Shown here: positions 32,627-44,937 of the stretch, one piece after another
Numbering within the stretch: position 1 is the first letter of the stretch
How the letters are laid out: every line of letters starts with the position of its first letter
DNA from: Zobellella endophytica
GTDB taxonomy: Bacteria; Pseudomonadota; Gammaproteobacteria; Enterobacterales; Aeromonadaceae
Reading direction: 5' to 3'
Assembly: GCF_003012775.1 (NCBI RefSeq)
Contig: NZ_PXYG01000001.1
Location: forward strand, 124,001 to 188,000
DNA length: 64,000 bases
Notes under the pieces: generated by a model
The model's database searches: none
Told to the model about the DNA's origin: nothing
What the model saw: the letters and a program-made list of their open reading frames with translations, nothing else
Program-made: the position numbers and the translations under genes

Positions 32627-32976
32627 GTCACTGCTCCGGGAGTAGGGGAGTCGGCCGGCCCGGACCGGGCCACCGTGGAAAAAGGAGCATATTGTAGCGA
32701 AACTCGGGGCGGATGTAATGATCCGGCGTTATTCGGGGCGATATCGGCCGGAGCCGGGCGGGAGTCCAGTCGCGGCTGCAGATCCGGCGCCGTGGTTCGG
32801 GCTAGTGTACCTTGTCCTGGATCCCCGCCTTCGCGGGGATGACGGGGAGGTGTCACTCCCGCGCAGGCGGCAGCCCGGGTTTTTCTGCGGCCGTTATAGG
32901 AGGATGGGCCGGCACCTCGAATTCGGCGGGGCTTTTGGCTAACATCGGAGTCATTGTGCGCCACGGAGGCCCCGCC
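32627..32976. repeat. Intergenic region with REP palindrome upstream of the sigma-54 activator
   Basis: The 350-bp gap between divergent genes contains CCCCGCCTTCGCGGGG at 32823-32838, flanked by CTGGAT and ATGACGGGG like the copies near 13970 and 27561. A GTCACTCCCGCGCAGGCGG stretch follows from about 32852. An open frame extends through it into the activator gene but is not expected to be translated. Confidence 0.75.
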
Positions 32977-34413
<1,437 letters not shown>

Positions 34414-34416
34414 ATT

Positions 34417-34486
34417 CCGGACAGTTGTCCGGCTTTCAGGACGCTTCAAATGACCCTCACCCTCCCGCCTGTCCTGATTTCAGGAC
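34417..34486. promoter_or_regulatory. Two upstream activator palindromes
   Basis: CCGGACAGTTGTCCGG (34417-34432) is a perfect 16-bp palindrome and GTCCTGATTTCAGGAC (34471-34486) is palindromic apart from its two central bases. Their centres are 54 bp apart, about five helical turns. A further half-site TTTCAGGAC is at 34434-34442. They lie about 70 and 120 bp upstream of the -24/-12 element and fit enhancer sites for the adjacent activator. Confidence 0.65.
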
Positions 34487-34550
34487 GGGTTGACCGCTCC
34501 GCCGCGCGCGCATTTCTGTAAACCATTGTTTCACATAAAATTTACATATT

Positions 34551-34566
34551 TGGCACATTTCATGTA
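34551..34566 (+). promoter_or_regulatory. Sigma-54-type (-24/-12) promoter of the hydroxybutyrate operon
   Basis: TGGCACATTTCATGTA matches TGGCAC-N-TTGCA well at -24; the -12 GC is GT here, a known weaker variant. It is 78 bases upstream of the dctP start and downstream of two palindromes. Confidence 0.6.
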
Positions 34567-34644
34567 TTTAATGGGATGGACGTCATCGTACCCGGTTGAG
34601 TCACCGCCGGGCCCAAGGATTGAACCAAGCAGAAGGAATAATCC

Positions 34645-35727
34645 ATGTCGATCAAGAACACGTTGTCCCGCTTTACCCAGGGTATGGCCGCCGCCGCGCT
34701 GTGCGCCGGTGTGATCAGTGCCCCGGCCGCCGCCGTGGAAAAGGTGCGCTGGCAGGTGCCGCTGGCCTTTCCTTCCCATCTGGTGGGGCTGACCACGCCG
34801 GTCAAGCACCTGTCCGAGTCGCTGGCGGCCATTTCGGACGGCGAAGTACAGCTGCGTTACTACGAGCCGGGCGAGCTGGTACCGCCCTTCGAGATCATGG
34901 ACGCGGTGGGCTCGGGCAAGTATCCGGCGGGCTACACCTGGGTCGGCTACGACCAGGGCACCATCGCCGCCCTGCCGCTCTATTCGGGCGCACCCTTCAA
35001 CATGGAGCCGCCGGCCTACCTGGCCTGGTATTACGAAGGCGACGGCAAGGCCCTGCTGGAGGAGATCTACGCCGAGCGCAACATCCACCCCATGCTGTGC
35101 AGCATCATAGGGCCGGAAGGGGCCGGCTGGTTCAAGCAGCAGATTGCGAGTCTGGAGGACTTCCAGGATCTGCGCATCCGCTTCGCCGGTATCGGCGGCA
35201 AGGTGCTGGAGCGGCTGGGCGCCTCGGTCACCATGGTGCCGGGGGCGGAGATCTTCCAGTCGCTGGAGCGCAACACCATCGACGCCACCGAGTTCTCCCA
35301 GCCGGCCATCGACAAGATGCTGGGCCTGGATCAGATAGTGAAAAACTACATCATGCCCGGCTGGCACCAGACCCTGACCACCTCGCACCTGCTGGTCAAC
35401 AAGGACGTCTGGAACGGCCTCGAGCCCCAGACCCGGGCGCTGCTCGAGATGGGCTGCGAGTCCGCCACCCTCAAGGGCTTCGCCCAGAGCGAGTGGGCCC
35501 AGCCCACGGCGCTGCGTGACTACGAGAAGGAAGGGGTGAAGGCACAGGTACTGCCCGAGCCGGTGCTGCGCGAGCTGGAAAAAGTCACCGCCCAAGTGAT
35601 GAACGACATCGCCGCCGAGGACGAGATGTTCAACCGGGTGCTGACCAGCCAGCGCAACTTTATGAAACACCACGCTATCTGGCACGGCAAGGGCTACCTG
35701 CCGCGCGACTTCTACCGGTACGACTGA
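34645..35727 (+). CDS. dctP: TRAP transporter solute-binding protein DctP, likely for 3-hydroxybutyrate or a related carboxylate
   Basis: The 360-aa protein has a Sec signal (to about APAAA, residue 30) and the DctP fold of the TakP/chloroaromatic-type group, with RIRFAGIGGKVLERLGAS carrying the conserved carboxylate-binding Arg and AIDKMLGLDQ further on. It captures an organic acid in the periplasm for DctQM. The downstream hydroxybutyrate dehydrogenase and acetoacetyl-CoA synthetase suggest 3-hydroxybutyrate as ligand. GAAGGAATAATCC precedes ATG 34645. A stem-loop separates it from dctQ. Confidence 0.9.
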   Translation: MSIKNTLSRFTQGMAAAALCAGVISAPAAAVEKVRWQVPLAFPSHLVGLTTPVKHLSESLAAISDGEVQLRYYEPGELVPPFEIMDAVGSGKYPAGYTWVGYDQGTIAALPLYSGAPFNMEPPAYLAWYYEGDGKALLEEIYAERNIHPMLCSIIGPEGAGWFKQQIASLEDFQDLRIRFAGIGGKVLERLGASVTMVPGAEIFQSLERNTIDATEFSQPAIDKMLGLDQIVKNYIMPGWHQTLTTSHLLVNKDVWNGLEPQTRALLEMGCESATLKGFAQSEWAQPTALRDYEKEGVKAQVLPEPVLRELEKVTAQVMNDIAAEDEMFNRVLTSQRNFMKHHAIWHGKGYLPRDFYRYD

Positions 35728-35740
35728 GGCGATCTCAAAC

Positions 35741-35762
35741 GGCGGGCATCATGGTGCCCGCC
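35741..35762 (+). promoter_or_regulatory. Intercistronic hairpin between dctP and dctQ
   Basis: GGCGGGCA and TGCCCGCC pair around a 6-base loop just after the dctP stop. Without a T-run it probably lowers expression of the membrane genes relative to the abundant binding protein. Confidence 0.55.
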
Positions 35763-35789
35763 TCATCCTTACCTGTGAACGAGGTCGCT

Positions 35790-36389
35790 ATGTCTCAACC
35801 TAATGAATCCGGCACCGATCTGCCCGGCAACCGGATCTCGTGCCGGCTCGACGCCCTGGTGGCGGCCGTGGGCCGGCTCAGCTCCTGGCTCTGGCTGGCG
35901 GTGCTGGCGGTGGTGCTGGCCAACGTGTTCAGCCGCTTCGTGCTGTCGGCGGGCTCCATCGCTTTGGAGGAGCTGTCCTGGCACCTGTTCGGCATCGCCA
36001 TGATGCTGACCCTGGGGTTTGCGGTGGTGCGCGACGACCACGTGCGGGTGGACGTGCTGCGGGAGAAGTTTTCCCTGCGCACCCGCGCCATCATCGAGCT
36101 GGCGGGCATCACGCTGCTGGCGCTGCCGGTCATCCTGCTGATGATCGAGGTGCTCATTCCCTATGCCTACAAGGCCTATATCTACGGCGAGCGCTCCCAG
36201 GCCCCGAGCGGTCTGCCCTATCGCTTTATCTTCAAGAGCGCCCTGCCGCTGGGCCTGGTGCTGGTGGCCATCGCCCTGTTTTCCCGCGGGCTGCGCTGCA
36301 TGACGCTGCTGTTCGCCTTTCCCCGGGCCAGCGCGGACGCGCCGGCCCCGCGCCGGGGCGGGGCCCTGTTGCCGGACATGGAGAAATAA
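35790..36389 (+). CDS. dctQ: TRAP transporter small membrane subunit DctQ
   Basis: The 199-aa protein has four membrane helices (about 28-50, 58-75, 95-120 and 150-170) with WLAVLAVVLANVFSRFVL and the LEELSWHLFGIAMML segment typical of DctQ. It bridges DctM and the binding protein. ATG 35790 with GAGG 5 bases upstream is preferred to the longer frame from 35751. It ends 3 bases before dctM. Confidence 0.88.
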   Translation: MSQPNESGTDLPGNRISCRLDALVAAVGRLSSWLWLAVLAVVLANVFSRFVLSAGSIALEELSWHLFGIAMMLTLGFAVVRDDHVRVDVLREKFSLRTRAIIELAGITLLALPVILLMIEVLIPYAYKAYIYGERSQAPSGLPYRFIFKSALPLGLVLVAIALFSRGLRCMTLLFAFPRASADAPAPRRGGALLPDMEK

Positions 36390-36392
36390 ACC

Positions 36393-37763
36393 ATGGAGCT
36401 GGAAACCTTACTGGTCATCGCCATGTTCGGCGCCTTTATGGTGCTGTTGTTGCTGGGCTTTCCGGTGGCCTGGGTGCTGGCGGGCACCGGCTTGCTGTTC
36501 GCCCTGCTGGGCTGGGTACTGGTGGAGCAGTTCGACGCCAACCTCTGGTTTACCTGGAATGGCACCATGGGGGTGCTGGACGCCCGCATCTTCGGCATCG
36601 TGGCCAACGAGCTGATGGTGGCGCTGCCGCTGTTCATCTTCATGGGCATCATGCTCGACCGCTCCGGCATCGCCGAGCGGCTGATGCACAGCCTGGTGCG
36701 GGTGCTGGGACCGCTGCGCGGCGGCTACGCCGTGACCGTGGTGATCGTGGGCGTGCTGCTGGCGGCCTCCACCGGCATCGTCGGCGCCTCGGTGGTGCTG
36801 CTCGGCATGCTGTCGCTCGGGCCCATGATGCAGGCCAACTACAACAAGAGCCTGGCGGTGGGCACGGCCTGCTCGGTGGGCACCCTCGGCATACTGGTGC
36901 CGCCCAGCATCATGCTGGTGCTGATGGCGGACCGGCTGGGCACGCCCTCGGCGTCGGTGGGCAAGCTGTTTATGGGCGCGCTGCTCCCCGGGCTGATGCT
37001 GGGGATCATGTACGTGCTCTACATATTGCTGCTGGCCTGGTTCGACAAGGAGGCGGCGCCGGCGCCCGAACGGGGCGAGCGCATGGACCTGCGTGCCTGG
37101 TGGGACGTGGTGTGCGCCGTGGTGCCGCCGTTGGTGCTGATCGTGGCGGTGCTGGGCTCCATTTTCCTCGGCATCGCCACCACCACCGAGGCCTCGGCGG
37201 TGGGGGCGGCCGGCGCCCTGCTGATGGCCCGGCTGAGCCGGCGGCTGAACATGGAGGTGCTGAAAGAGTCCCTGTACCAGACCAGCCGCACCACCGCCTT
37301 TATCTTCGGCATCTTTATCGGCGCCACCGTGTTCGCCGCCGTGCTGCGCGGCCTGGGCGGCGACGATGTCATCCGCCAGGCCATTACCGGGCTGCCGTTC
37401 GGCACTACCGGCATACTGCTGACCATCCTCTTCATCACCTTTTTGCTGGGCTTCTTCCTCGACTGGGTGGAAATCACCCTGATCATCCTGCCGCTGGTGG
37501 CGCCGGTGGTGTTCTCGCTGGGGGTGGAGCCGGTGTGGTTTGCGGTGCTGTTCGCGCTCTGCCTGCAAACCTCCTTCCTGACCCCGCCGGTGGGCTTTGC
37601 GCTGTTCTACATCAAGGGGGTGTGCCCGCCGGGCATTACCACCCGCCATATCTACTGGGGCGTGTTGCCCTTCATCTGCCTGCAGCTGCTGGGGCTGGCG
37701 CTGGTGTTCTGGTTCGAGCCGCTGGCGACCTGGCTGCCCGAGCGTATCTACGGCGGCCGTTGA
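36393..37763 (+). CDS. dctM: TRAP transporter large permease DctM
   Basis: The 456-aa membrane protein has about 12 helices. DctM signatures are visible in LMVALPLFIFMGIMLDRSGIAERL (in part), ASTGIVGASVVLLG, LGILVPPSIMLVLM, TTTEASAVGAAGALLMARLS and the C-terminal TPPVGFALFYIKGV. It is the Na+-coupled carrier subunit of the TRAP system. It is in one operon with dctPQ and bdhA. Confidence 0.92.
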   Translation: MELETLLVIAMFGAFMVLLLLGFPVAWVLAGTGLLFALLGWVLVEQFDANLWFTWNGTMGVLDARIFGIVANELMVALPLFIFMGIMLDRSGIAERLMHSLVRVLGPLRGGYAVTVVIVGVLLAASTGIVGASVVLLGMLSLGPMMQANYNKSLAVGTACSVGTLGILVPPSIMLVLMADRLGTPSASVGKLFMGALLPGLMLGIMYVLYILLLAWFDKEAAPAPERGERMDLRAWWDVVCAVVPPLVLIVAVLGSIFLGIATTTEASAVGAAGALLMARLSRRLNMEVLKESLYQTSRTTAFIFGIFIGATVFAAVLRGLGGDDVIRQAITGLPFGTTGILLTILFITFLLGFFLDWVEITLIILPLVAPVVFSLGVEPVWFAVLFALCLQTSFLTPPVGFALFYIKGVCPPGITTRHIYWGVLPFICLQLLGLALVFWFEPLATWLPERIYGGR

Positions 37764-37798
37764 ATCACGGAAGTGGTGCTTAACAAGGAGAAACAACC

Positions 37799-38578
37799 AT
37801 GCGTCTCGATAACAAAGTGGCGTTGATCACCGGCGCCGGCCAGGGCATAGGGCGGGCCATCGCCGAGCACTATGCCCGGGAGGGTGCCCGGGTGGCGGTG
37901 GCCGATCTGGAGCTGGGCCGGGCCGAGCAGGTGGCCCTGGCCATAGTGGCGGCGGGCGGCAACGCCATCGCCTTAGGCATGGACGTAACCGACGAGCAGG
38001 CGGTGGAGCAGGGCGTGGCCCGGCTGGTGCGCCACTGGGGCCGGCTGGACATCGCCCTGGCCAACGCCGGCATCCAGCACATAGACCCGTTGCACCGGCT
38101 TTCCTACGCGGACTGGAGCCGGGTGCTGAAGGTGCACCTGGACGGTGCCTTCCTGGTGACCCGGGCCGCGCTGCAACAGATGTACGCCAACGGCGGCGGC
38201 ACCATGCTGTACATGGGCTCGGTGCACTCGCTCGAAGCCTCGCCGCTCAAGGCGCCCTACGTGGCGGCCAAGCACGGCATGCTCGGCCTGTGCCGGGCGG
38301 TGGCCAAGGAAGGTGCCGAGCACGGGGTGCGCAGCAACATCATCTGCCCGGGCTTCGTGCGCACGCCGCTGGTGGAGCGCCAGATCCCCGAGCAGGCCCG
38401 GGAGCTGGGCCTGAGCGAGGAAGAGGTGGTGCGCGGGGTGATGCTCAAGAACACGGTGGACGGCGAGTTCACCACCCTGGAAGACGTGGCCGAACTGGCG
38501 GTGCACCTGGCGGCCTTTCCCTCGGCGGCGCTCACCGGCCAGTCGGTGGTGGTCAGCCACGGCTGGCACATGCAATAG
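37799..38578 (+). CDS. bdhA: D-3-hydroxybutyrate dehydrogenase (SDR family)
   Basis: The 259-aa short-chain dehydrogenase has TGAGQGIG (11-18) for NAD binding, NAG, a catalytic serine in MGSVHS, and YVAAK. The C-terminal [19 protein letters not shown] and [17 protein letters not shown] segments are diagnostic for 3-hydroxybutyrate dehydrogenases. It oxidises 3-hydroxybutyrate to acetoacetate with NAD+. AAGGAG precedes ATG 37799, 35 bases after dctM, and the acetoacetyl-CoA synthetase gene follows after 11 bases, giving the next step. Confidence 0.92.
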   Translation: MRLDNKVALITGAGQGIGRAIAEHYAREGARVAVADLELGRAEQVALAIVAAGGNAIALGMDVTDEQAVEQGVARLVRHWGRLDIALANAGIQHIDPLHRLSYADWSRVLKVHLDGAFLVTRAALQQMYANGGGTMLYMGSVHSLEASPLKAPYVAAKHGMLGLCRAVAKEGAEHGVRSNIICPGFVRTPLVERQIPEQARELGLSEEEVVRGVMLKNTVDGEFTTLEDVAELAVHLAAFPSAALTGQSVVVSHGWHMQ

Positions 38579-38589
38579 GAGGCGACCCC

Positions 38590-40572
<1,983 letters not shown>

Positions 40573-40591
40573 CAATAACAAGGAGTGTGAA

Positions 40592-40662
40592 CCGTAGGGT
40601 CGAATTTATTCGACCAAACCACAGCGTTGATGGTGGGTGGTCCATTGAAATGGACCCTACGG
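40592..40662. repeat. Solitary compound palindromic repeat
   Basis: CCGTAGGGTC to GACCCTACGG bound GGTCGAATTTATTCGACC and GGTCCATTGAAATGGACC. It is the same family as 21700, 31160 and 42996, lying between convergent genes 19 bases after the AACS stop. Confidence 0.88.
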
Positions 40663-40687
40663 ATGGATGCCCGCCTTCGCTGGCCCG

Positions 40688-41560
40688 TTACAACCGGTGC
40701 AGGGCATTCCTCAGGTAATCCAGCAGCATGCGGCTGGCGGCGTTCAGCTCGTTGCCGTTGTAGCAAAAGCCCACCGACACGCTGCCGAGGGCCGGGCAGG
40801 GGGCGTATTCGGGGGAATGTTCCAGATCGTCCGGCACCGTGCTTTTGGCCAGCACGCTGATGCCCAGCCCCGCCTTGATGGCGGCCTGGATGCCGAGCAG
40901 GCTGGAGGTGCTGTACACGATGCGCCAAGGCAGGTTGGCCTGGGTGAGGGCGTCGATGATCGACTTGCGGTACAAGCAGCCCTTGGGGTAGAGGATGAGC
41001 GGCAGCGGCGCCCCCGGCTCCAGCATCAGGTTGCTGCTGCGCACCCACACCAGGGGGTCGAGGATAAAGTCGGTCAGGCGCGGATGGGGCTGGTTGCTTT
41101 CCTCGATGGCCATTACCAGATCGTAGGCGCCCTTCTTGTAGTCGTGCAGCAGGTTGGCGCTGATGTCGCTGCTCACGTCCAGGGTCACATTGGGATAGGA
41201 CTGGGAAAAACGCCCCAGGGTGGTGGCGAGGAAGGACACCTCGAAGTCGTTGGGAATGCCCAGCCGCACCGAGCCGCTCACCTTGGGCGTGCCCAGGCGG
41301 GAGACGAGGGCGTCGTTCAGCTCCAGCATCTTGCGGGCACAGCTCATCAGCATCTGCCCTTCCTCGGTGAGCTGCAGGCCCTGGCCGCGGTCGAACAGCT
41401 TCACGCCCAGCAGCTCTTCCAGCCGCTTCACCTGCAGGCTCACCGCCGGCTGGGAGCGGCCCAGCACTTCCCCCGCCTGGGTAAAGCCCCCCAGTTGGTT
41501 GATGGTGACAAAGGTGCGCAGCAAATCCGTGGGCAGGTTCTTCATCTGAGTGCTCGACAT
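40688..41560 (-). CDS. LysR-family transcriptional regulator
   Basis: The 290-aa protein reads MSSTQMKNLPTDLLRTFV into a wHTH with RSQPAVSLQVKRLEELL, then a periplasmic-binding-like effector domain. The longer frame from 41602 would run across a perfect inverted repeat at 41569-41593, so ATG 41560 is preferred. It points away from the MFS gene end (tail-to-head) and its target is not obvious; the palindrome suggests autoregulation. Confidence 0.85.
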   Translation of the reverse strand: MSSTQMKNLPTDLLRTFVTINQLGGFTQAGEVLGRSQPAVSLQVKRLEELLGVKLFDRGQGLQLTEEGQMLMSCARKMLELNDALVSRLGTPKVSGSVRLGIPNDFEVSFLATTLGRFSQSYPNVTLDVSSDISANLLHDYKKGAYDLVMAIEESNQPHPRLTDFILDPLVWVRSSNLMLEPGAPLPLILYPKGCLYRKSIIDALTQANLPWRIVYSTSSLLGIQAAIKAGLGISVLAKSTVPDDLEHSPEYAPCPALGSVSVGFCYNGNELNAASRMLLDYLRNALHRL

Positions 41561-41568
41561 TTCCAATA

Positions 41569-41593
41569 TTAATGACACTGTTATTGTCATTAA
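41569..41593. promoter_or_regulatory. Inverted repeat, probable LysR operator
   Basis: TTAATGACA and TGTCATTAA form a perfect 9-bp dyad around 7 bases, ending 8 bases upstream of the LysR start at 41560. Spacing is typical of an autoregulatory LysR site. Confidence 0.6.
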
Positions 41594-41667
41594 CTTTGGC
41601 AATGAATGCCAGCGCCGAGACGGAGATCCATAACCTATTGCACCGGACCCCCCACCTTGGGGAATGA

Positions 41668-42951
41668 CTACAGAGAACGACGAGGGGTTGCCAGCGGGGC
41701 GGCGGCGGCGTTAGCCAGTTCTTCCCTGCGCAGCTGCCGGTACAGGGCCCAGCCCGCCGCCAGGCCGCACAGCGCCAGGCCGTACCAGATGGCGGCGGGC
41801 GGGGTCGCCGCCGCCTCGCCCAACAGGGCGCCGATCAGCACGTTGCCGAGCAGGGCCACGCAACCGCCCAGGCTTGCGTAAAAGCCGTAATAGCCGCCCA
41901 GCGCCCGGTCGCCGGCGTAGTGGGGCAGGTGGGCGGCAAAGAGCGGAAAGCAGAGGATGGAGCCCAGCGACAGGCAGGCCGCCTGCGTCAGGCTGGCGGC
42001 CACCGGCCAGGGCTGCAGCCAGGGCAGGGCGAGGTAGCTCATACCCATCAGCCCGAGGCCCAACCCCATGCCCCGGGCCACGCCCAGGCGGCGCTGCACC
42101 AGCTGGCTGGCGGGCAACTGCAGCACCACCCCGATGATGGCGGTGAGGGTGAACACGCCGCTCAGCAACCCGGTGGCCTGCTGCTGGCTGTTGATGTAGG
42201 CGGGCACGGCCAGGTACAGCTGGTGGAACAGCAGCTGGTAGGCGGCGGCCAGCAGGGTAAAGCGCAGGAAGGGGCCGTTGCCGATTAAATCCCGCCATTG
42301 TTCGCTCCAGGCGGGCGGCCGCTCCCGCACATGGCGGGGGCTGGGGGGCAGCAGGTGCCATTGCAGGGCGGTCAGCAACAGGAAGATGCCGCCGGACACC
42401 AGGCCGGTCACCACAAAGTCGATGTCGGTGAGCAGCATGCCGGCCAGGGGGCCCAGCAGCAGCCCGAGCTGGCTGGCCAGGTTGTGCAGGGCAAAGGCCT
42501 GCTGACGCTGGCGGCCGTCCAGGCATTCCGACGCCAGGTAAGCCTGGGCGCAGGGGGTGAAGAGGGCGCCGGCAAAGCCGGTGAGAAAGGCGGCCAGCAG
42601 CAGCAGCGGCAGATCTCCGGCCCAGCCGAGCAGGGCAAAGCCCAGGCTGCGGACCAGGCAGCCCAGCACGATGGCGGGCCGGTAGCCCAGCCGATCGCCC
42701 AGGGCGCCGCCCAGCAGGAACAGCCCCTGCTGGCTGAATACCCGCATGCCCATCACCAGGCCGCTGGCCCAGCCGGTCAGCCCCAGGGTACCGCCCAGGT
42801 GGAGGGCCAGGTAGGGCAGGGTCATGTAGAAGGCGAGGTTGAAGAAGAGGCCGTTGCACACCAGCAGGCGGGCCGCCGGGCTCAGCATCCGCCAGCTCTG
42901 GCGGTAGTGGGTCGTGGTCACGTTATGGTCCGTGAGGTGCCCTTCGGGCAC
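41668..42951 (-). CDS. MFS transporter, MdtH-like
   Basis: The 427-aa membrane protein has 12 predicted helices, the MFS loop 2-3 signature GALGDRLGYRPAIVLG and a LYLAVPAYINSQQQATG region as in MdtH/YceL drug:H+ antiporters. The likely start is GTG 42951, which lies in a GGTGCCC/GGGCACC hairpin; a second GTG 10 codons downstream is an alternative. It is flanked by LysR and a repeat element. The substrate is unknown. Confidence 0.82.
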   Translation of the reverse strand: MPEGHLTDHNVTTTHYRQSWRMLSPAARLLVCNGLFFNLAFYMTLPYLALHLGGTLGLTGWASGLVMGMRVFSQQGLFLLGGALGDRLGYRPAIVLGCLVRSLGFALLGWAGDLPLLLLAAFLTGFAGALFTPCAQAYLASECLDGRQRQQAFALHNLASQLGLLLGPLAGMLLTDIDFVVTGLVSGGIFLLLTALQWHLLPPSPRHVRERPPAWSEQWRDLIGNGPFLRFTLLAAAYQLLFHQLYLAVPAYINSQQQATGLLSGVFTLTAIIGVVLQLPASQLVQRRLGVARGMGLGLGLMGMSYLALPWLQPWPVAASLTQAACLSLGSILCFPLFAAHLPHYAGDRALGGYYGFYASLGGCVALLGNVLIGALLGEAAATPPAAIWYGLALCGLAAGWALYRQLRREELANAAAAPLATPRRSL

Positions 42952-42995
42952 CGATCAGTTTAAAGACAAGCGGCGTGCGGCCAAACCGCCGTCCG

Positions 42996-43066
42996 CCGTA
43001 GGGTCGAATTTATTCGACCAAACCCCGGCGCCGTGGTCGGGTGGTCCACTGAAGTGGACCCTACGG
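42996..43066. repeat. Solitary compound palindromic repeat
   Basis: CCGTAGGGTC and GACCCTACGG bound GGTCGAATTTATTCGACC and GGTCCACTGAAGTGGACC. It sits between the iron ABC ATPase gene and the MFS gene. Confidence 0.88.
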
Positions 43067-43084
43067 TCAAGCACCGCCGTTGTT

Positions 43085-43870
43085 CTAGCCGGTCGCCAGG
43101 GCGAAGGTGCGGCCCTGGCTGGCGATATCGTCCACGATCACATGGCCGAAGCCGCGGGAGCAGGACTCCACCCGCGCCTCCACCTGATAGGTGTCGCGCA
43201 GCAGCGCCGGGGTGACAATGTCGGCGGTGGGGCCGCAGGCCACCTGGCGGCCGCCGGCGATCACCAGCGCCTGATCGCAAAAGCGCAGCACATGGTTGAG
43301 ATCGTGCAGCGTCACCAGCACCAGCATGCCCTTTTCCCGTGCCAGGTCTTTCATGTGGCCGAGCACCTCCACCTGGCGCGACAGATCCAGCGCCGAGGTG
43401 GGCTCGTCCATCAGCACGATGTCCGGCTCGCGCACCAGCACCTGGGCCAGGCTGACCAGCTGGCGCTGGCCACCCGAGAGCTCGCCGAGGTGGCGAAAGG
43501 CGAGGTTGGCAATGCCGAGTGCCGCCAGGGTCTGATCGATACGGGCCAGCTCGGCCTCGTTCACGCTCCAGCCGCCGCCCTGCTTGCAGGCCAGCAGCAC
43601 CGACTCGTACACGCTGAGCGCGGCACTGGCGGCGCTGTCCTGCGGCATGTAGCTGATACCGCCGCCTTCCGGCCGCAGGCCCTCCACGTGCACCCGGCCG
43701 GGGCCGTCGATCAGGCCGCTGATGCGCTTGAACAGGGTGGACTTGCCGGCGGCGTTGGGGCCGATGATGGCCACCACTTCGCCCGCCTTGAAGGTGGGGG
43801 TGGAAATGCCCTGCAGCAGCAATTGCTTGCCGTAACGGGCACCGAGTGCCTCGAGCCGGATGCTTACCAT
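43085..43870 (-). CDS. Iron/siderophore ABC transporter ATP-binding protein (FecE/FepC-like)
   Basis: The 261-aa ABC ATPase has Walker A GPNAAGKST, signature LSGGQRQ, Walker B DIVLMDEP and H-loop TLHD. It energises import through the FecCD-type permease, whose gene it overlaps by 7 bases. Confidence 0.9.
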   Translation of the reverse strand: MVSIRLEALGARYGKQLLLQGISTPTFKAGEVVAIIGPNAAGKSTLFKRISGLIDGPGRVHVEGLRPEGGGISYMPQDSAASAALSVYESVLLACKQGGGWSVNEAELARIDQTLAALGIANLAFRHLGELSGGQRQLVSLAQVLVREPDIVLMDEPTSALDLSRQVEVLGHMKDLAREKGMLVLVTLHDLNHVLRFCDQALVIAGGRQVACGPTADIVTPALLRDTYQVEARVESCSRGFGHVIVDDIASQGRTFALATG

Positions 43871-44937
43871 GAGCGCCTCGTCTGGGACAGGATAAGGGAA
43901 ACGAAGAAGGGAATGCCGATCAGTGACGTGACCACGCCGATGGGGAAGATGGTGCCGCTGATCAACGACTTGCTTACCACCGAGCTGACCGAGAGGATCA
44001 GCGCCCCGGCCAGGGCCGAGGCCGGCAGGAAGAAGCGTTGATCCTCGCCGATGATCATGCGCGCGATATGGGGGCCGACCAGGCCGATAAAGCCGATGGT
44101 GCCCACGAAGGACACCGGAATGGCCGCCAGCAGGCTTACCAGCAGCAGGGTCTCCAGCCGCAGCCGGCCGACCTTGACGCCGAAGCTCGCCGCCTTGTCT
44201 TCACCCAGGCGAAGGGCGGTCAGGGCCCAGGCCCGGCGGACGAACACCGGCAGCACCAGTACCAGCGCCAGGGTGGTGATGGCCAGCTTCGGCCAGGTGG
44301 CCTTGCTGAGGCTGCCCATGGTCCAGAACACCACCGCCGACAGGGCCTCGGTCGAGGCGAAAAACTGCACCAGCGCCAGCAGGGCGTTGAAGGTGAACAC
44401 CAGGGCGATGCCGAGCAGCACTATGCTGTTGACCGTCATGCCGCGCCGGGCGCTGAGCAGGTGGATGAGCAGGGCCGCCAGCATGGCCATGACGAAGGCG
44501 TTGAGCGGCACCATCCAGGCGATGGCCGCCGGGATGAAGGCCACCCCGAAGGCCAGGGCCAGGGCCGCGCCGAAGCTGGCGGCGGCGGAAATGCCCAGGG
44601 TGAAGGGGCTGGCCAGCGGGTTGTTGAGGATGGTCTGCATCTGGGCGCCGGCCACCGCCAGCGCCGCGCCCACCACCACCGCCATCAGTGCGATCGGCAT
44701 GCGGATTTCCCACAGCACCACCCGCACCTGCAGCGGCACCGAGTCGGGCAGGAACAGCGCCCGCACCACCTCGCCCAGCTCGTAGCGGGCCGGGCCCAGG
44801 GCCAGGTCGGCGCACAGGCTGAGCAGCAGCGCGGCGGTCAGTCCCAGCAGGATCAGCTGACGCCGCCAGACGATGGCCTTGTAACGGCCGCTGCCGGCAG
44901 GTGTGGCTTGCGTTGGCGTCATGGCGTTAGTCTGCAT
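43864..44937 (-). CDS. Iron/siderophore ABC transporter permease (FecCD family)
   Basis: The 357-aa membrane protein has about 10 helices and FecCD signatures (GAALAVAGAQMQTILNNPLASPFTLGIS in part, GTIGFIGLVGPHIARMIIG). A single permease suggests a homodimer. It overlaps both neighbours, so binding protein, permease and ATPase are one translation-coupled operon. Confidence 0.92.
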   Translation of the reverse strand: MQTNAMTPTQATPAGSGRYKAIVWRRQLILLGLTAALLLSLCADLALGPARYELGEVVRALFLPDSVPLQVRVVLWEIRMPIALMAVVVGAALAVAGAQMQTILNNPLASPFTLGISAAASFGAALALAFGVAFIPAAIAWMVPLNAFVMAMLAALLIHLLSARRGMTVNSIVLLGIALVFTFNALLALVQFFASTEALSAVVFWTMGSLSKATWPKLAITTLALVLVLPVFVRRAWALTALRLGEDKAASFGVKVGRLRLETLLLVSLLAAIPVSFVGTIGFIGLVGPHIARMIIGEDQRFFLPASALAGALILSVSSVVSKSLISGTIFPIGVVTSLIGIPFFVSLILSQTRRSW

